From: Mactra quadrangularis
Taxonomy: Eukaryota; Mollusca; Bivalvia; Venerida; Mactridae
Direction: 5' to 3'
Length of the DNA: 64,000 nucleotides
Assembly (NCBI GenBank): GCA_025267735.1
Contig: CM046305.1
Coordinates: 36,849,108 to 36,913,107, forward strand
Program-made: the position numbers and the translations under genes
In this document: piece after piece, positions 12,241 through 27,700 of the stretch
How positions within the stretch are numbered: position 1 is the stretch's first letter
Layout of the letters: each line of letters starts with the position of its first letter
The notes under the pieces: model-generated
What the model was told of the DNA's origin: nothing
Seen by the model: the letters and a program-made list of their open reading frames with translations, nothing else
Databases searched by the model: none

Positions 12241-12780
12241 TGGTGACCTAGTTCCGGTTTCTGGCGCGGACCCAACCCAGCCGAACGCCGACCCGGCGGC
12301 CTGGGTGTCGAACCGACCCGGCTAGGACCCGTTTTGGGGCGAGTTACGGGCCCTTGTCTACGCTCCATAGACTCTGTATATGTACTATATGTACATGCAC
12401 ATAGTTAAAAAATAGGTAAACAATGGTGACCTAGTTCCGGTTTCTGGCTCGGACCCAACCCAGAACGCCGACCCGGCGGCCTGGGTGTCGAACCGACCCG
12501 GCTAGGACCCGTTTTGGGGCGAGTTACGGGCCCTTGTCTACGCTCCATAGACTCTGTATATGTACTATATGTACATGCACATAGTTAAAAAATAGGTAAA
12601 CAATGGTGACCTAGTTCCGGTTTCTGGCTCGGACCCAACCCAGAACGCCGACCCGGCGGTCTGGGTGTCGAACCGACCCGGCTAGGACCCGTTTTGGGGC
12701 GAGTTACGGGCCCTTGTCTACGCTCCATAGACTCTGTATATGTACTATATGTACATGCACATAGTAAAAAAATAGGTAAA
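12241..12780. repeat. Island of three subfamily-A monomers inside B
   Basis: Exactly three A-type monomers (GTTCCGGTTTCTGGC, GCCGACCCGGCGGCCTGG), with B monomers on both sides. The switch points fall in the segment shared by A and B (AAACAATGGTGACCTA), as expected for homologous exchange between subfamilies. Confidence 0.93.
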
Positions 12781-15700
12781 CAATGGTGACCTACTTCCGG
12801 TTTCGGGCTCGGACCCAACCCGGAAACCCGCGCAGTCGGCATGGGTCGCGAACCCAGCAGGCTAGAACCACGTTGGGGGCGACTTATCCGCCCTTGGTTC
12901 AGCTACTGTATGTCTTATATAGACTTATATAGAAACTATATGTACATGTACATATGTAAACAATGGTGACCTACTTCCGGTTTCGGGCTCGGACCCAACC
13001 CGGAAACCCGCGCAGTCGGCATGTGTCGCGAACCCAGCAGGCTAGAACCACTTTGGGGGCGACTTATCCGCCCTTGGTTCAGCTACTGTATTTGTAATAT
13101 AGACTTATATACAAACTATATGTACATGTACATATGTAAACAATGGTGACCTACTTCCGGTTTCGGGCTCGGACCCAACCCGGAAACCCGTGCAGTCGGC
13201 ATGGGTCGCGAACCCAGCAGGCTAGAACAACTTTGGGGGCGACTTATCCTCCCTTGGTTCAGCTACTGTATGTCATATATAGACTTGAATAGAAACGATA
13301 TGTACATGTACATTCGTCAACAATGGTGACCTACTTCCGGTTTCGGGCTCGGACCCAACCCGGAAACCCGCGCAGTCGGCATGGGTCGCGAACCCAGCAG
13401 GCTAGAACCACTTTGGGGGCGACTTATCCGCCCTTGGTTCAGCTACTGTATGTGTTATATAGACTTATAAAGAAACTATATGTACATGTACATATGTAAA
13501 CAATGGTGACCTACTTCCGGTTTCGGGCTCGGACCCAACCCGGCAACCCGCGCATTCGGCATGTGTCGCGAACCCAGCAGGCTAGAACCACTTTGGGGGC
13601 GACTTAACCGCCCTTGGTTCAGCTACTGTATGTGTTATATAGACTTATATAGAAACTATATGTACATGTACATATGTAAACAATGGTGACCTACTTCCGG
13701 TTTCGGGCTCGGACCCAACCCGGAAACCCGCGCAGTCGGCATGGCTCGCGAACCCAGCAGGCTAGAACCACTTTGGGGGCGACTTATCCGCCCTTGGTTC
13801 AGCTACTCTATGTGTTATATAGACTTATATAGAAACTATATGTACATGTACATATTTAAACAATGGTGACCTACTTCCGGTTTCGGGCTCGGACCCAACC
13901 TGGAAATCCGCGCAGTCGGCATGGCTCGCGAACCCAGCAGGCTAGAACCACTTTGAGGTCGACTTATCCGCCCTTGGTTCAGCTACTGTATGTCTTATAT
14001 AGACTTATATAGAAACTATATGTACATGTACATATGTAAACAATGGTGACCTACTTCCGGTTTCGGGCTCGGACCCAAACCGGAAACCCGCGCGGTCGGC
14101 ATGGATCGCAAACCCAGCAGGCTAGAACCACTTTGGGGGCGACTTATCCGCCCTTGGTTCAGCTACTGTATGTCTTATATAGAAACTATATGTACATGTA
14201 CATATGTAAACAATGGTGACCTACTTCCGGTTTCGGGCTCGGACCCAACCCGGAAACCCGCGCAGTCGGCATGGGTCGCAAACCCAGCAGGCTAGAACCA
14301 CTTTGGGGGCGACTTATCCGCCCTTGGTTCAGCTACCTTATGTCTTATATAGAAACTATATGTACATGTACATATGTAAACAATGGTGACCTACTACCGG
14401 TTTCGGGCTCGGACCCAACCCGGAAACCCGCGCAGTCGGCATGGGTCGCGAACCCAGCAGGCTAGAACCACTTTGGGGGCGACTTATCCGCCCTTGGTTC
14501 AGCTACTGTATGTCTTATATAGACTTATATAGAAACTATATGTACATGTACATATGTAAACAATGGTGACCTACTTCCGGTTTCGGGCTCGGACCCAACC
14601 CGGAAACCCGCGCAGTCGGCATGGGTCGCGAACACAGCAGGCTAGAACCACTTTGGGGTCGACTTATCCGCCCTTGGTTCAGCTACTGTATGTGTTAAAT
14701 AGACTTATATAGAAACTATATGTACATGTACATATGTAAACAATGGTGACCTACTTCCGGTTTCGGGCTTATAGCCAACCCGGAAACCCGCACAGTCGGC
14801 ATGGGTTGCGAACCCAGCAGGCTAGAACCACTTTGGGGACGACTTATCCGCCCTTGGTTCAGCTATTGTATGTCTTATATAGACTTATATAGAAACTATA
14901 TGTACATGTACATATGTAAACAATGGTGACCTACTTCCGGTTTCGGGCTCGGACCCAACCCGGAAACCCGCGCAGTCGGCATGGTTCGCGAACCCAGCAG
15001 GCTAGAACCACTTTGGGGGCGACTTATCCGCCCTTGGTTCAGCTACTGTATGTCTTATATAGACTTATATAGAAACTATATGTACATGTACATATGTAAA
15101 CAATGGTGACCTACTTCCGGTTTCGGGCTCGGACCCAACCCGGAAACCCGCGCAGTCGGCATGGGTCGCACACCCAGCAGACAAGAACCACTTTGGGGGC
15201 GACTTATCCGCCCTTGGTTCAGCTACTGTATGTGTTATATAGACTTATATAGAAACTATATGTACATGTACATATGTAAACAATGGTGACCTACTTCCGG
15301 TTTCGGGCTCGGACCCAACCCGGAAACCCGCGCAGTCGGCATGGGTCGCGAACCCAGCAGGCTAGAACCACTTTGGGGGCGACTTATCCACCCTTGGTTC
15401 AGCTACTGTATGTCTTATATAGACTTATATACAAACTATATGTACATGTACATATGTAAACAATAATGACCTACTTCCGGTTTCTGGCTCGGACCCAACC
15501 CGGAAACCCGTGCAGTCGGCATGGGTCGCGAACCCAGCAGGCTAGAACCACTTTGGGGGCGACTTATCCGCCCTTGGTTCAGCTAATGTATGTCTTATAT
15601 AGACTTATATAGAAACTATATGTAAATGTACATATGTAAACAATGGTGACCTACTTCCGGTTTCGGGCTCGGACCCAACCCGGAAACCCGCGCAGTCGGC

Positions 15701-18700
15701 ATGGGTAGATAACCCAGCAGGCTAGAACGACATTGAGGGCGACTTATCCGCCCTTGGTTCAGCTACTGTATGTCTTATATAGACTTATATAGAAACTATA
15801 TGTACATGTACATATGTAAACAATGGTGACCTACTTCCGGTTTCGGGCTCGGACCCAACCCGGAAACCCGCGCAGTCGGCATGGGTCGCGAACCCAACAG
15901 GCTAGAACCACTTTGGGGGCGACTTATCCGCCCTTGGTTCAGCTACTGTATGTCTTATATAGACTTATATAGAAACTATATGTACATGTACATATGTAAA
16001 CAATGGTGACCTACTTCCGGTTTCGGGCTCGGACCCACCCGGATACCCGCCCAGTCGTCATGGGTCGCGAACCCAGCAGGCTAGAACCACTTTGGGGGCG
16101 ACTTATCCGCCCTTGGTTCAGCTACTGTATGTGTTATATAGACTTATATAGAAACTATATGTACATGTACATATGTAAACAATGGTGACCTACTTCCGGT
16201 TTCGGGCTCGGACCCAACCCGGAAACCCGCGCAGTCGGCATGGGTCGCGAACCCAGCAGGCTAGAACCAATTTGGGGGCGACTTATCCGCCCTTGGTTCA
16301 GCTACTGTATGTCTTATATAGACTTATATAGAAACTATATGTACATGTACATATGTAAGCAATGGTGACCTACTTCCGGTTTCGGGCTCAGACCCAACCC
16401 GGAAACCCGCGCAGTCGGCATGGGTCGCGAACCCAGCAGGCTAGAACCACTTTGGGGGCGACTTATCCGCCCTTGGTTCAGCTACTGTATGTGTTATATA
16501 GACTTATATAGAAACTATATGTACATGTACATATGTAAACAATGGTGACCTACTTCCGGTTTCGGGCTCGGAACCAACCCGGAAACCCGCGCAGTCGGCA
16601 TGTGTTGCAAACCCAGCAGACTAGAACCACTTTGGGGGCGACTTATCCGCCCTTGGTTCAGCTACTGTATGTCTTATATAGACTTATATAGAAACTATAT
16701 GTACATGTACATATGTAAACAATGGTGACCTACTTCCGGTTTCGGGCTCGGACCCAACCTGGAAACCCGCGCAGTCGGCATGGGTTGCGAACCCAGCAGG
16801 CTAGAACAACTTTAGGGGCGACTTATCCGCCCTTGGTTCGGCTACTGTATGTGTTATATAGACTTATATAGAAACTATATGTACATGTACATATGTAAAC
16901 AATGGTGACCTACTTCCGGTTTCGGGCTCGGACCCAACCCGGAAACCCGTGCAGTCGGCATGGGTCGCGAACCCAGCTGGCTAGAACCACTTTGGGGGCG
17001 ACTTATCCGCCCTTTGTTCAGATACTGTATGTCATATATAGACTTGAATATAAACTATATGTACATGTACATATGTAAACAATGGTGACCTACTTCCGGT
17101 TTCGGGCTCGGACCCAACCCGGAAACCCGCGCAGTCGGCATGGGTCGCGAACCCAGCAGACTAGAACCACTTTGGGGGCGACTTATCCGCCCTTGGTTCA
17201 GCTACTGTATGTCTTATATAGACTTATATACAAACTATATGTACATGTACATTTGTAAACAATGGTGACCTTCTTCCGGTTTCGGGCTCGGACCCAACCC
17301 GGAAACCCGCGCAGTCGGCATGGGTCGCGAACCCAGCAGACTAGAACCACTTTGGGGGCGACTTATCCGCCCTTGGTTCAGCTACTGTATGTCTTATATA
17401 GACTTATATACAAACTATATGTACATGTACATATGTAAACAATGGTGACCTACTTCCGGTTTCGGGCTCGGACCAAACCCGGAAACCCGCGCAGTCGGCT
17501 TGGGTCGCGAACCCAGCAGGCTAGAACCACTTTGGGGGCGACTTATCCGCCCTTGGTTCAGCTACTGTATGTCTTATATAGACTTATATACAAACTATAT
17601 GTACATGTACATATGTAAACAATAATGACCTACTTCCGGTTTCTGGCTCGGACCCAACCCGGAAACCCGTGCAGTCGGCATGGGTCGCGAACCCAGCAGG
17701 CTAGAACCACTTTGGGGGCGACTTATCCGCCCTTGGTTCAGATACTGTATGTCATATATAGACTTGAATAGAAACTATATGTACATGTACATATGTAAAC
17801 AATGGTGACCTACTTCCGGTTTCGGGCTCGGACCTAACCCGGAAACCCGCGCAGTCAGCATGGGTCGCGAACCCAGCAGGCTAGAAGCACTTTGGGGGCG
17901 ACTTATCCGCCCTTGGTTCAGCTACTGTATGTCTTATATAGACGTATATAGAAACTATATGTAAATGTACATATGTAAGCAATGGTGACCTACTTCCGGT
18001 TTCGGGCTCGGACCCAACCCGGAAACCCGCGCAGTCGGCATGGGTCGCGAACCCAGCAGGCTAGAACCACTTTGGGGGCGACTTATCCGCCCTTGGTTCA
18101 GCTACTGTATGTGTTATATAGACTTATATAGAAACTATATGTACATGTACATATGTAAACAATGGTGACCTACTTCCGGTTTCGGGCTCGGAACCAACCC
18201 GGAAACCCGCGCAGTCGGCATGTGTTGCAAACCCAGCAGACTAGAACCATTTTGGGGGCGACTTATCCGCCCTTGGTTCAGCTACTGTATGTCTTATATA
18301 GACTTATATAGAAACTATATGTACATGTACATATGTAAACAATGGTGACCTACTTCCGGTTTCGGGCTCGGACCCAACCCGGAAACCCGCGCAGTCGGCA
18401 TGGGTTGCGAACCCAGCAGGCTAGAACAACTTTGGGGGCGACTTATCCGCCCTTGGTTCAGCTACTGTATGTCTTATATAGACTTATATACAAACTATAT
18501 GTACATGTACATATGTAAACAATGGTGACCTACGTCCGGTTTCGGGCTCGGACCAAACCCGGAAACCCGCGCAGTCGGCATGGGTCGCAAACCCAGCAGA
18601 CTAGAAACACTTTGGGGGCGACTTATCCGCCCTTGGTTCAGCTACTGTATGTGTTATATATACTTATATAGAAACTATATGTACATGTACATATGTAAAC

Positions 18701-21700
18701 AATGGTGACCTACTTCCGGTTTCGGGCTCTTAGCCAACCCGGAAACCCGCGCAGTCAGCATGTGTCGCGAACCCAGCTGGCTAGAACCACTTTTGGGGCG
18801 ACTTATCCGCCCTTGGTTCAGCTATTGTATATCTTATATAGACTTATATAGAAACTATATGTACATGTACATATGTAAACAATGGTGACCTACTTCCGGT
18901 TTCGGGCTCGGACCCAACCCGGAAACCCGCGCAGTCGGCATGGGTCGCGAACCCAGCAGGCTAGAACCACTTTGGGGACGACTTATCCGCCCTTGGTTCA
19001 GCTACTGTATGTCTTATATAGACTTATATAGAAACTATATGTACATGTACATATGTAAACAATGGTGACCTACTTCCGGTTTCGGGCTCGGACCCACCCG
19101 GAAACCCGCCCAGTCCTCATGGGTCGCGAACCCAGCAGGCTAGAACCACTTTGGGGGCGACTTATCCGCCCTTGGTTCAGCTACTGTATGTGTTATATAG
19201 ACTTATATAGAAACTATATGTACATGTACATATGTAAACAATGGTGACCTACTTCCGGTTTCGGGCTCGGACCCAACCCGGAAACCGGCGCAGTCGGCAT
19301 GGGTCGCGAACCCAGCAGACTAGAACCACTTTGGGGGCGACTTATCCGCCCTTGGTTCAGCTACTCTATGTCTTATATAGACTTATATACAAACTATATG
19401 TACATGTACATATGTAAACAATGGTGACCTACTTCCGGTTTCGGGCTCGGACCCAACCCGGAAACCTGCGCAGTCGGCATGGGTCGCGAACCCAGCAGGC
19501 TAGAACCACTTTGGGGGCGACTTATCCGCCCTTGGTTCAGCTACTGTATGTCTTATATAGACTTATATACAAACTATATGTACATGTACATATGTAAACA
19601 ATGGTGACCTACTTCCGGTTTCGGGCTCGGACCCAACCCGGAAACCCGCGCAGTCGGCTTGGGTCGCGAACCCAGCAGGCTAGAACCACTTTGGGGGCGA
19701 CTTATCCGCCCTTGGTTCAGCTACTGTATGTCTTATATAGACTTATATACAAACTATATGTACATGTACATATGTAAACAATAATGACCTACTTCCGGTT
19801 TCTGGCTCGGACCCAACCCGGAAACCCGTGCAGTCGGCATGGGTCGCGAACCCAGCAGGCTAGAACCACTTTGGGGGCGACTTATCCGCCCTTGGTTCAG
19901 ATACTGTATGTCATATATAGACTTGAATAGAAACTATATGTACATGTACATATGTAAACAATGGTGACCTACTTCCGGTTTCGGGCTCGGACCTAACCCG
20001 GAAACCCGCGCAGTCAGCATGGGTCGCGAACCCAGCAGGCTAGAAGCACTTTGGGGGCGACTTATCCGCCCTTGGTTCAGCTACTGTATGTCTTATATAG
20101 ACTTATATAGAAACTATATGTAAATGTACATATGTAAGCAATGGTGACCTACTTCCGGTTTCGGGCTCGGACCCAACCCGGAAACCCGCGCAGTCGGCAT
20201 GGGTCGCGAACCCAGCAGGCTAGAACCACTTTGGGGGCGACTTATCCGCCCTTGGTTCAGCTACTGTATGTGTTATATAGACTTATATAGAAACTATATG
20301 TACATGTACATATGTAAACAATGGTGACCTACTTACGGTTTCGGGCTCGGAACCAACCCGGAAACCCGCGCAGTCGGCATGTGTTGCAAACCCAGCAGAC
20401 TAGAACCACTTTGGGGGCGACTTATCCGCCCTTGGTTCAGCTACTGTATGTCTTATATAGACTTATATAGAAAATATATGTACATGTACATATGTAAACA
20501 ATGGTGACCTACTTCCGGTTTCGGGCTCGGACCCAACCTGGAAACCCGCGCAGTCGGCATGGGTTGCGAACCCTGCAGGCTAGAACAACTTTGGGGGCGA
20601 CTTAACCGCCCTTGGTTCAGCTACTGTATGTGTTATATAGACTTATATAGAAACTATATGTACATGTACATATGTAAACAATGGTGACCTACTTCCGGTT
20701 TCGGGCTCGGACCCAACCCGGAAACCCGTGCAGTCGACATGGGTCGCGAACCCAGCTGGCTAGAACCACTTTGGGGGCGACTTATCCGCCCTTTGTTTAG
20801 ATACTGTATGTCATATATAGACTTGAATATAAACTATAAGTACATGTACATATGTAAACAATGGTGACCTACTTCCGGTTTCGGGCTCGGACCCAACCCG
20901 GAAACCCGCGCAGTCGGCATGGGTCGCGAACCCAGCAGACTAGAACCACTTTGGGGGCGACTTATCCGCCCTTGGTTCAGCTACTGTATGTCTTATATAG
21001 ACTTATATACAAACTATATGTACATGTACATATGTAAACAATGGTGACCTTCTTCCGGTTTCGGGCTCGGACCCAACCCGGAAACCCGCGCAGTCGGCAT
21101 GGGTCGCGAACCCAGCAGACTAGAACCACTTTGGGGGCGACTTATCCGCCCTTGGTTCAGCTACTGTATGTCTTATATAGACTTATATACAAACTATATG
21201 TACATGTACATATGTAAACAATGGTGACCTACTTCCGGTTTCGGGCTCGGACCCAACCCGGAAACCCGCGCAGTCGGCATGGGTCGCAAACCCCGCAGAC
21301 TAGAACCACTTTGGGGGCGACTTATCCGCCCTTGGTTCAGCTACTGTATGTGTTATATAGACTTATATAGAAACTATATGTACATGTACATATGTAAACA
21401 ATGGTGACCTACTTCCGGTTTCGGGCTCGGAACCAACCCGGAAACCCGCGCAGTCGGCATGTGTCGCAAACCCAGCAGACTAGAACCACTTTGGGGGCGA
21501 CTTATCCGCCCTTGGTTCAGCTACTGTATGTCTTATATAGACTTATATAGAAACTATATGTACATGTACATATGTAAACAATGGTGACCTACTTCCGGTT
21601 TCGGGCTCGGACCCAACCCGGAAACCCGCGCAGTCGGCATGGGTTGCGAACCCAGCAGGCTAGAACAACTTTGGGGGCGACTTATCCGCCCTTGGTTCAG

Positions 21701-24700
21701 CTACTGTATGTGTTATATAGACTTATATAGAAACTATATGTACATGTACATATGTAAACAATGGTGACCTACTTCCGGTTTCGGGCTCGGACCCAACCCG
21801 GAAACCCGCGCAGTCGGCATGGGTCGCGAACCCAGCAGACTAGAACCACTTTGGGGGCGACTTATCCGCCCTTGGTTCAGCTACTATATGTCTTATATAG
21901 ACTTATATACAAACTAAATGTACATGTACATATGTAAACAATGGTGACCTACTTCCGGTTTCGGGCTCGGACCCAACCCGGAAACCCGTGCAGTCGGCAT
22001 GGGTCGCGTACCCAGCTGGCTAGAACCACTTTGGGGGCGACTTATCCGCCATTGGTTCAGATACTGTATGTCATATATAGACTTGAATATAAACTATATG
22101 TACATGTACATATGTAAACAATGGTGACCTACTTCCGGTTTCGGGCTCGGACCCAACCCGGAAACCCGCGCAGTCGGCATGGGTCGCGAACCCAGCAGAC
22201 TAGAACCACTTTGGGGGCGACTTATCCGCCCTTGGTTCAGCTACTGTATGTCTTATATAGACTTATATACAAACTATATGTACATGTACATATGTAAACA
22301 ATGGTGACCTACTTCCGGTTTCGGGCTCGGACCCAACCCGGAAACCCGCGCAGTCGGCATGGGTCGCGAAGCCAGCAGACTAGAACCACTTTGGGGGCGA
22401 CTTATCCGCCCTTGGTTCAGCTACTCTATGTCTTATATAGACTTATATTCAAACTATATGTACATGTACATATGTAAACAATGGTGACCTACTTCCGGTT
22501 TCGGGCTCGGACCCAACCCGGAAACCCGCGCAGTCGGCATGGGTCGCGAACCCAGCAGGCTAGAACCACTTTGGGGGCGACTTATCCGCCCTTGGTTCAG
22601 CTACTGTATGTCTTATATAGACTTATATACAAACTATATGTACATGTACATATGTAAACAATGGTGACCTACTTCCGGTTTCGGGCTCTTAGCCAACCCG
22701 GAAACCCGCGCAGTCGGCATGGGTCGCGAACCCAGCAGGCTAGAACCACTTTGGGGGCGACTTATCCGCCCTTGGTTCAGCTACTGTATGTGTTATATAG
22801 ACTTATATAGAAACTATATGTACATGTACATATGTAAACAATGGTGACCTACTTCCGGTTTCGGGCTCGGACCCAACCCGGAAACCCGTGCAGTCGGCAT
22901 GGGTCGCGAACCCAGCTGGCTAGAACCACTTTGGGGGCGACTTATCCGCCCTTGGTTCAAATACTGTATGTCATATATAGACTTGAATATAAACTATATG
23001 TACATGTACATATGTAAACAATGGTGACCTACTTCCGGTTTCGGGCTCGGACCAAACCCGGAAACCCGCGCAGTCGGCATGGGTCGCAAACCCAGCAGAC
23101 TAGAAACACTTTGGGGGCGACTTATCCGCCCTTGGTTCAGCTACTGTATGTGTTATATAGACTTATATAGAAACTATATGTACATGTACATATGTAAACA
23201 ATGGTGACCTACTTCCGGTTTCGGGCTCGGACCCAACCCGGAAACCCGTGCAGTCGGCATGGGTCGCGAACCCAGCTGGCTAGAACCACTTTTGGGGCGA
23301 CTTATCCGCCCTTGGTTCAGCTATTGTATATCTTATATAGACTTATATAGAAACTATATGTACATGTACATATGTAAACAATGGTGACCTACTTCCGGTT
23401 TCGGGCTCGGACCCAACCCGGAAACCCGCGCAGTCGGCATGGGTCGCGAACCCAGCAGGCTAGAACCACTTTGGGGGCGACTTATCCGCCCTTGGTTCAG
23501 GTACTGTATGTCTTATATAGACTTATATAGAAACTATATGTACATGTACATATGTAAACAATGGTGACCTACTTCCGGTTTCGGGCTCGGACCTAACCCG
23601 AAAACCCGCGCAGTCGGCATGGGTCGCGAACCCAGCAGGCTAGAACCACTTTGGGGGCGACTTATCCGCCCTTGGTTCAGCTACTGTATGTCTTATATAG
23701 ACTTATATACAAACTATATGTATATTGTACATATGTAAACAATGGTGACCTACTTCCGGTTTCGGGCTCGGACCTAACCCGGAAACCCGCGCAGTCAGCA
23801 TGGGTCGCGAACCCAGCAGGCTAGAACCACTTTGGGGGCGACTTATCCGCCCTTGGTTTAGCTACTGTATGTCTTATATAGACTTATATAGAAACTATAT
23901 GTAAATGTACATATGTAAACAATGGTGACCTACTTCCGGTTTCGGGCTCGTACCCAACCCGGAAACCCGCGCAGTCGGCATGGGTCGATAACCCAGCAGG
24001 CTAGAACCACTTTGGGGGCGACTTATCCGCCCTTGGTTCAGCTACTGTATGTCTTATATAGACTTATATAGAAACTATATGTACATGTACATATGTAAAC
24101 AATGGTGACCTACTTCCGGTTTCGGGCTCGGACCCAACCCGGAAACCCGCGCAGTCGGCATGGGTCGCGAACCCAGCAGGCTAGAACCACTTTGGGGGCG
24201 ACTTATCCGCCCTTGGTTCAGCTACTGTATGTCTTATATAGACTTATATACAAACTATATGTACATGTACATATGTAAACAATGGTGACCTACTTCCGGT
24301 TTCGGGCTCGGACCCAACCCGGAATCCCGTGCAGTCGGCTTGGGTCGCGAACCCAGCAGGCTAGAACCACTTTGGGGGCGACTTATCCGCCCTTGGTTCA
24401 GATACTGTATGTCATATATAGACTTGAATAGAAACAATATGTACATGTACATATGTAAACAATGGTGACCTACTTCCGATTTCGGGCTCGGATCTAATCC
24501 GGAAAACCGCGCAGTCAGCATGGGTCGCGAACCCAGAAGGCTAGAACCACTTTGGGGGCGACTTATCCGCCCTTGGTTCAGCTACTCTATGTCTTATATA
24601 GACTTATATAGAAACTATATGTAAATGTACATATGTAAACTATGGTGACCTACTTCCGGTTTCGGGCTCGGACCCAACCCGGAAACCCGCGCAGTCGGCA

Positions 24701-27700
24701 TGGGTCGCGAACCCAGCAGGCTAGAACCACTTTGGGGGCGACTTATCCGCCCTTGGTTCAGCTACTGTATGTGTTATATAGACTTATATACAAACTATAT
24801 GTATATTGTACATATGTAAACAATGGTGACCTACTTCCGGTTTCTGGCTCGGAACCAACCCGGAAACCCGTGCAGTCGGCATGGGTCGCGATCCCAGCAG
24901 GCTAGAACCACTTTGGGGCCCCTTATCCGCTTTTGGTTCAGATACTGTATGTCATATATAGACTTGAATAGAAACTATATGTACATGTACATATGTAAAC
25001 AATGGTGACCTGCTTCCGGTTTCGGGCTCGGACCTAACCCGGAAACCCGCCCAGTCAGCATGGGTCGCGAACCCAGCAGGCTAGAACCACTTTGGGGGAG
25101 ACTTACCCGCCCTTGGTTCAGCTACTTTATGTCTTATATAGACTTATATAGAAACTATATGTAAATGTACATATGTAAACAATGGTGACCTACTTCCGGT
25201 TTCGGGCTCGGACCCAACCCGGAAACCCGCGCAGTCGGCATAGGTCGATAACCCAGCAGGCTAGAACCACTTTGGGGGCGACTTATCCGCCCTTGGTTCA
25301 GCTACTGTATGTCTTATATAGACTTATATAGAAACTATATGTACATGTACATATGTAAAGAATGGTGACCTACTTCCGGTTTCGGGCTCGGACCCAACCC
25401 GGAAACCCGCGCAGTCGGCATGGGTCGCGAACCAAGCAGGCTAGAACCACTTTGGCGGCGACTTATCCGCCCTTGGTTCAGCTACTCTATGTCTTATATA
25501 GACTTATATAGAAACTATATGTACATGTACATATGTAAACAATGGTGACCTACTTCCGGTTTCGGGCTCGGACCCACCCGGAAACCCGCACAATCGTCAT
25601 GGGTCGCGAACCCAGCAGGCTAGAACCACTTTGGGGGCGACTTATCCTCCCTTGGTTCAGCTACTGTATGTGTTATATAGACTTATATAGAAACTATATG
25701 TACATGTACATATGTAAACAATGGTGACCTACTTCCGGTTTTGGGCTCGGACCCAACCCGGAAACCCGCGCAGTCGGCATGGGTCGCGAACCCAGCAGAC
25801 TAGAACCACTTTGGGGCGACTTATCCGCCTTTGGTTCAGCTACTGTATGTCTTATATAGACCTATATACAAACTTTATGTACCTGTACATATGTAAACAA
25901 TGGTGACCTACTTCCGGTTTCGGGCTCGGACCCAAGCCGGAAACCCGTGCAGTCGGCATGGGTAACGAACCCAGCAGGCTAGAACCACTTTGGGGGCGAC
26001 TTATCCGCCGTTGGTTCAGATACTGTTTGTCATATATAGACTTGAATAGAAACTATATGTACATGTACATATGTAAACAATGGTGACCTACTTCCGGGGT
26101 CGGGCTCGGACCTAACCCGGAAACCCGCGCAGTCGTCATCGGTCGTGAACCCAGCAGGCTAGAACCACTTTGGGGGCGACTTATCCGCCCTTGGTTCAGC
26201 TACTGTATGTGTTATATAGACTTATATAGAAACTATATGTACATGTACATATGTAAACAATGGTGACCTACTTCCGGTTTCGGGCTCGGACTCAACCCGG
26301 AAAACCGCGCAGTCGGTATGGGTCGCGAACCCAGAAGACTAGAACCACTTTGGGGGCGACTTATCCGCCCTTGGTTCAGCTACTCTATGTCTTATATAGA
26401 CTTATATACAAACTATATGTACATGTACATATGTAAACAATGGTGACCTACTTCCGGTTTCGGGCTCGGACCCAACCCGGAAACCCGCGCAGTCGGCATG
26501 GGTCGCGAACCCAGCAGGCTAGAACCACTTTGGAGGCGACTTATCCGCCCTTGGTTCAGCTACTGTATGTGTTTTATAGACTTATATAGAAATTATATGT
26601 ACATGTACATATGTAAACAATGGTGACCTACTTCCGGTTTCGGGCTCTTAGCCAACCCGGAAACCCGCGCAGTCGGCATGGGTCGCGAACCCAGGAGGCT
26701 AGAGCCACTTTGGGGGCGACTTATCCGCCCTTGGTTCAGCTATTGTATGTCTTATATAGACTTATATAGAAACTATATGTACATGTACATATGTAAACAA
26801 TGGTGACCTACTTCCGGTTTCGGGCTCGGACCCAACCCGGAAACCCGCGCAGTCGGCATGGGTCGAGAACCCAGCAGACTAGAACCACTTTGGGGGCAAC
26901 TTATCCGCCCTTGGTTCAGCTACTGTATGTGTTATATAGACTTATATAGAAACTATATGTACATGTACATATGTAAACAATGGTGACCTACTTCCGGTTT
27001 CGGGCTCGGACCCAAGCCGGAAACCCGCGCAGTCGGCATGGGTTTCGAACCCAGCAGGCTAGAACCACTCTGGGGGCGACTTATCCGCCCTTGGTTCAGC
27101 TACTGTATGTTTTATATAGACTTATATAGAAACTATATGTACATGTACATATGTAAACAATGGTGACCTACTTCCGGTTTCTGGCTCGGACCCAACCCGG
27201 AAACCCGTGCAGTCGGCATAGGTCGCGAACCCAGCAGGCTAGAACCACTTTGGGGGCGACTTATCCGCCCTTGGTTCAGATAATCTATGTCATATATAGA
27301 CTTGAATAGAAACTTTATGTACATGTACATATGTAAACAATGGTGACCTACTTCCGGTTTCGGGCTCGGACCTAACCCGGAGACCCGCGCAGTCAGCATG
27401 GGTCGCGAACCCAGCAGGCTAGAACCACTTTGGGGGCGACTAATCCGCCCTTGGTTCAGCTACTGTATGTGTTATATAGACTTATATAGAAACTATATGT
27501 ACATGTACATATGTAAACAATGGTGATCTACTTCCGGTTTCGGGCTCGGACCCAACCCGGAAACCCGCGCAGTCGGCATGGGTCGCGAACCCAGCAGGCT
27601 AGAACCACTTTGGGGGCGACTTATCCGCCCTTGGTTCAGCTACTGTATGTGTTATATAGACTTATATAGAAACTATATGTACATGTACATATGTAAACAA

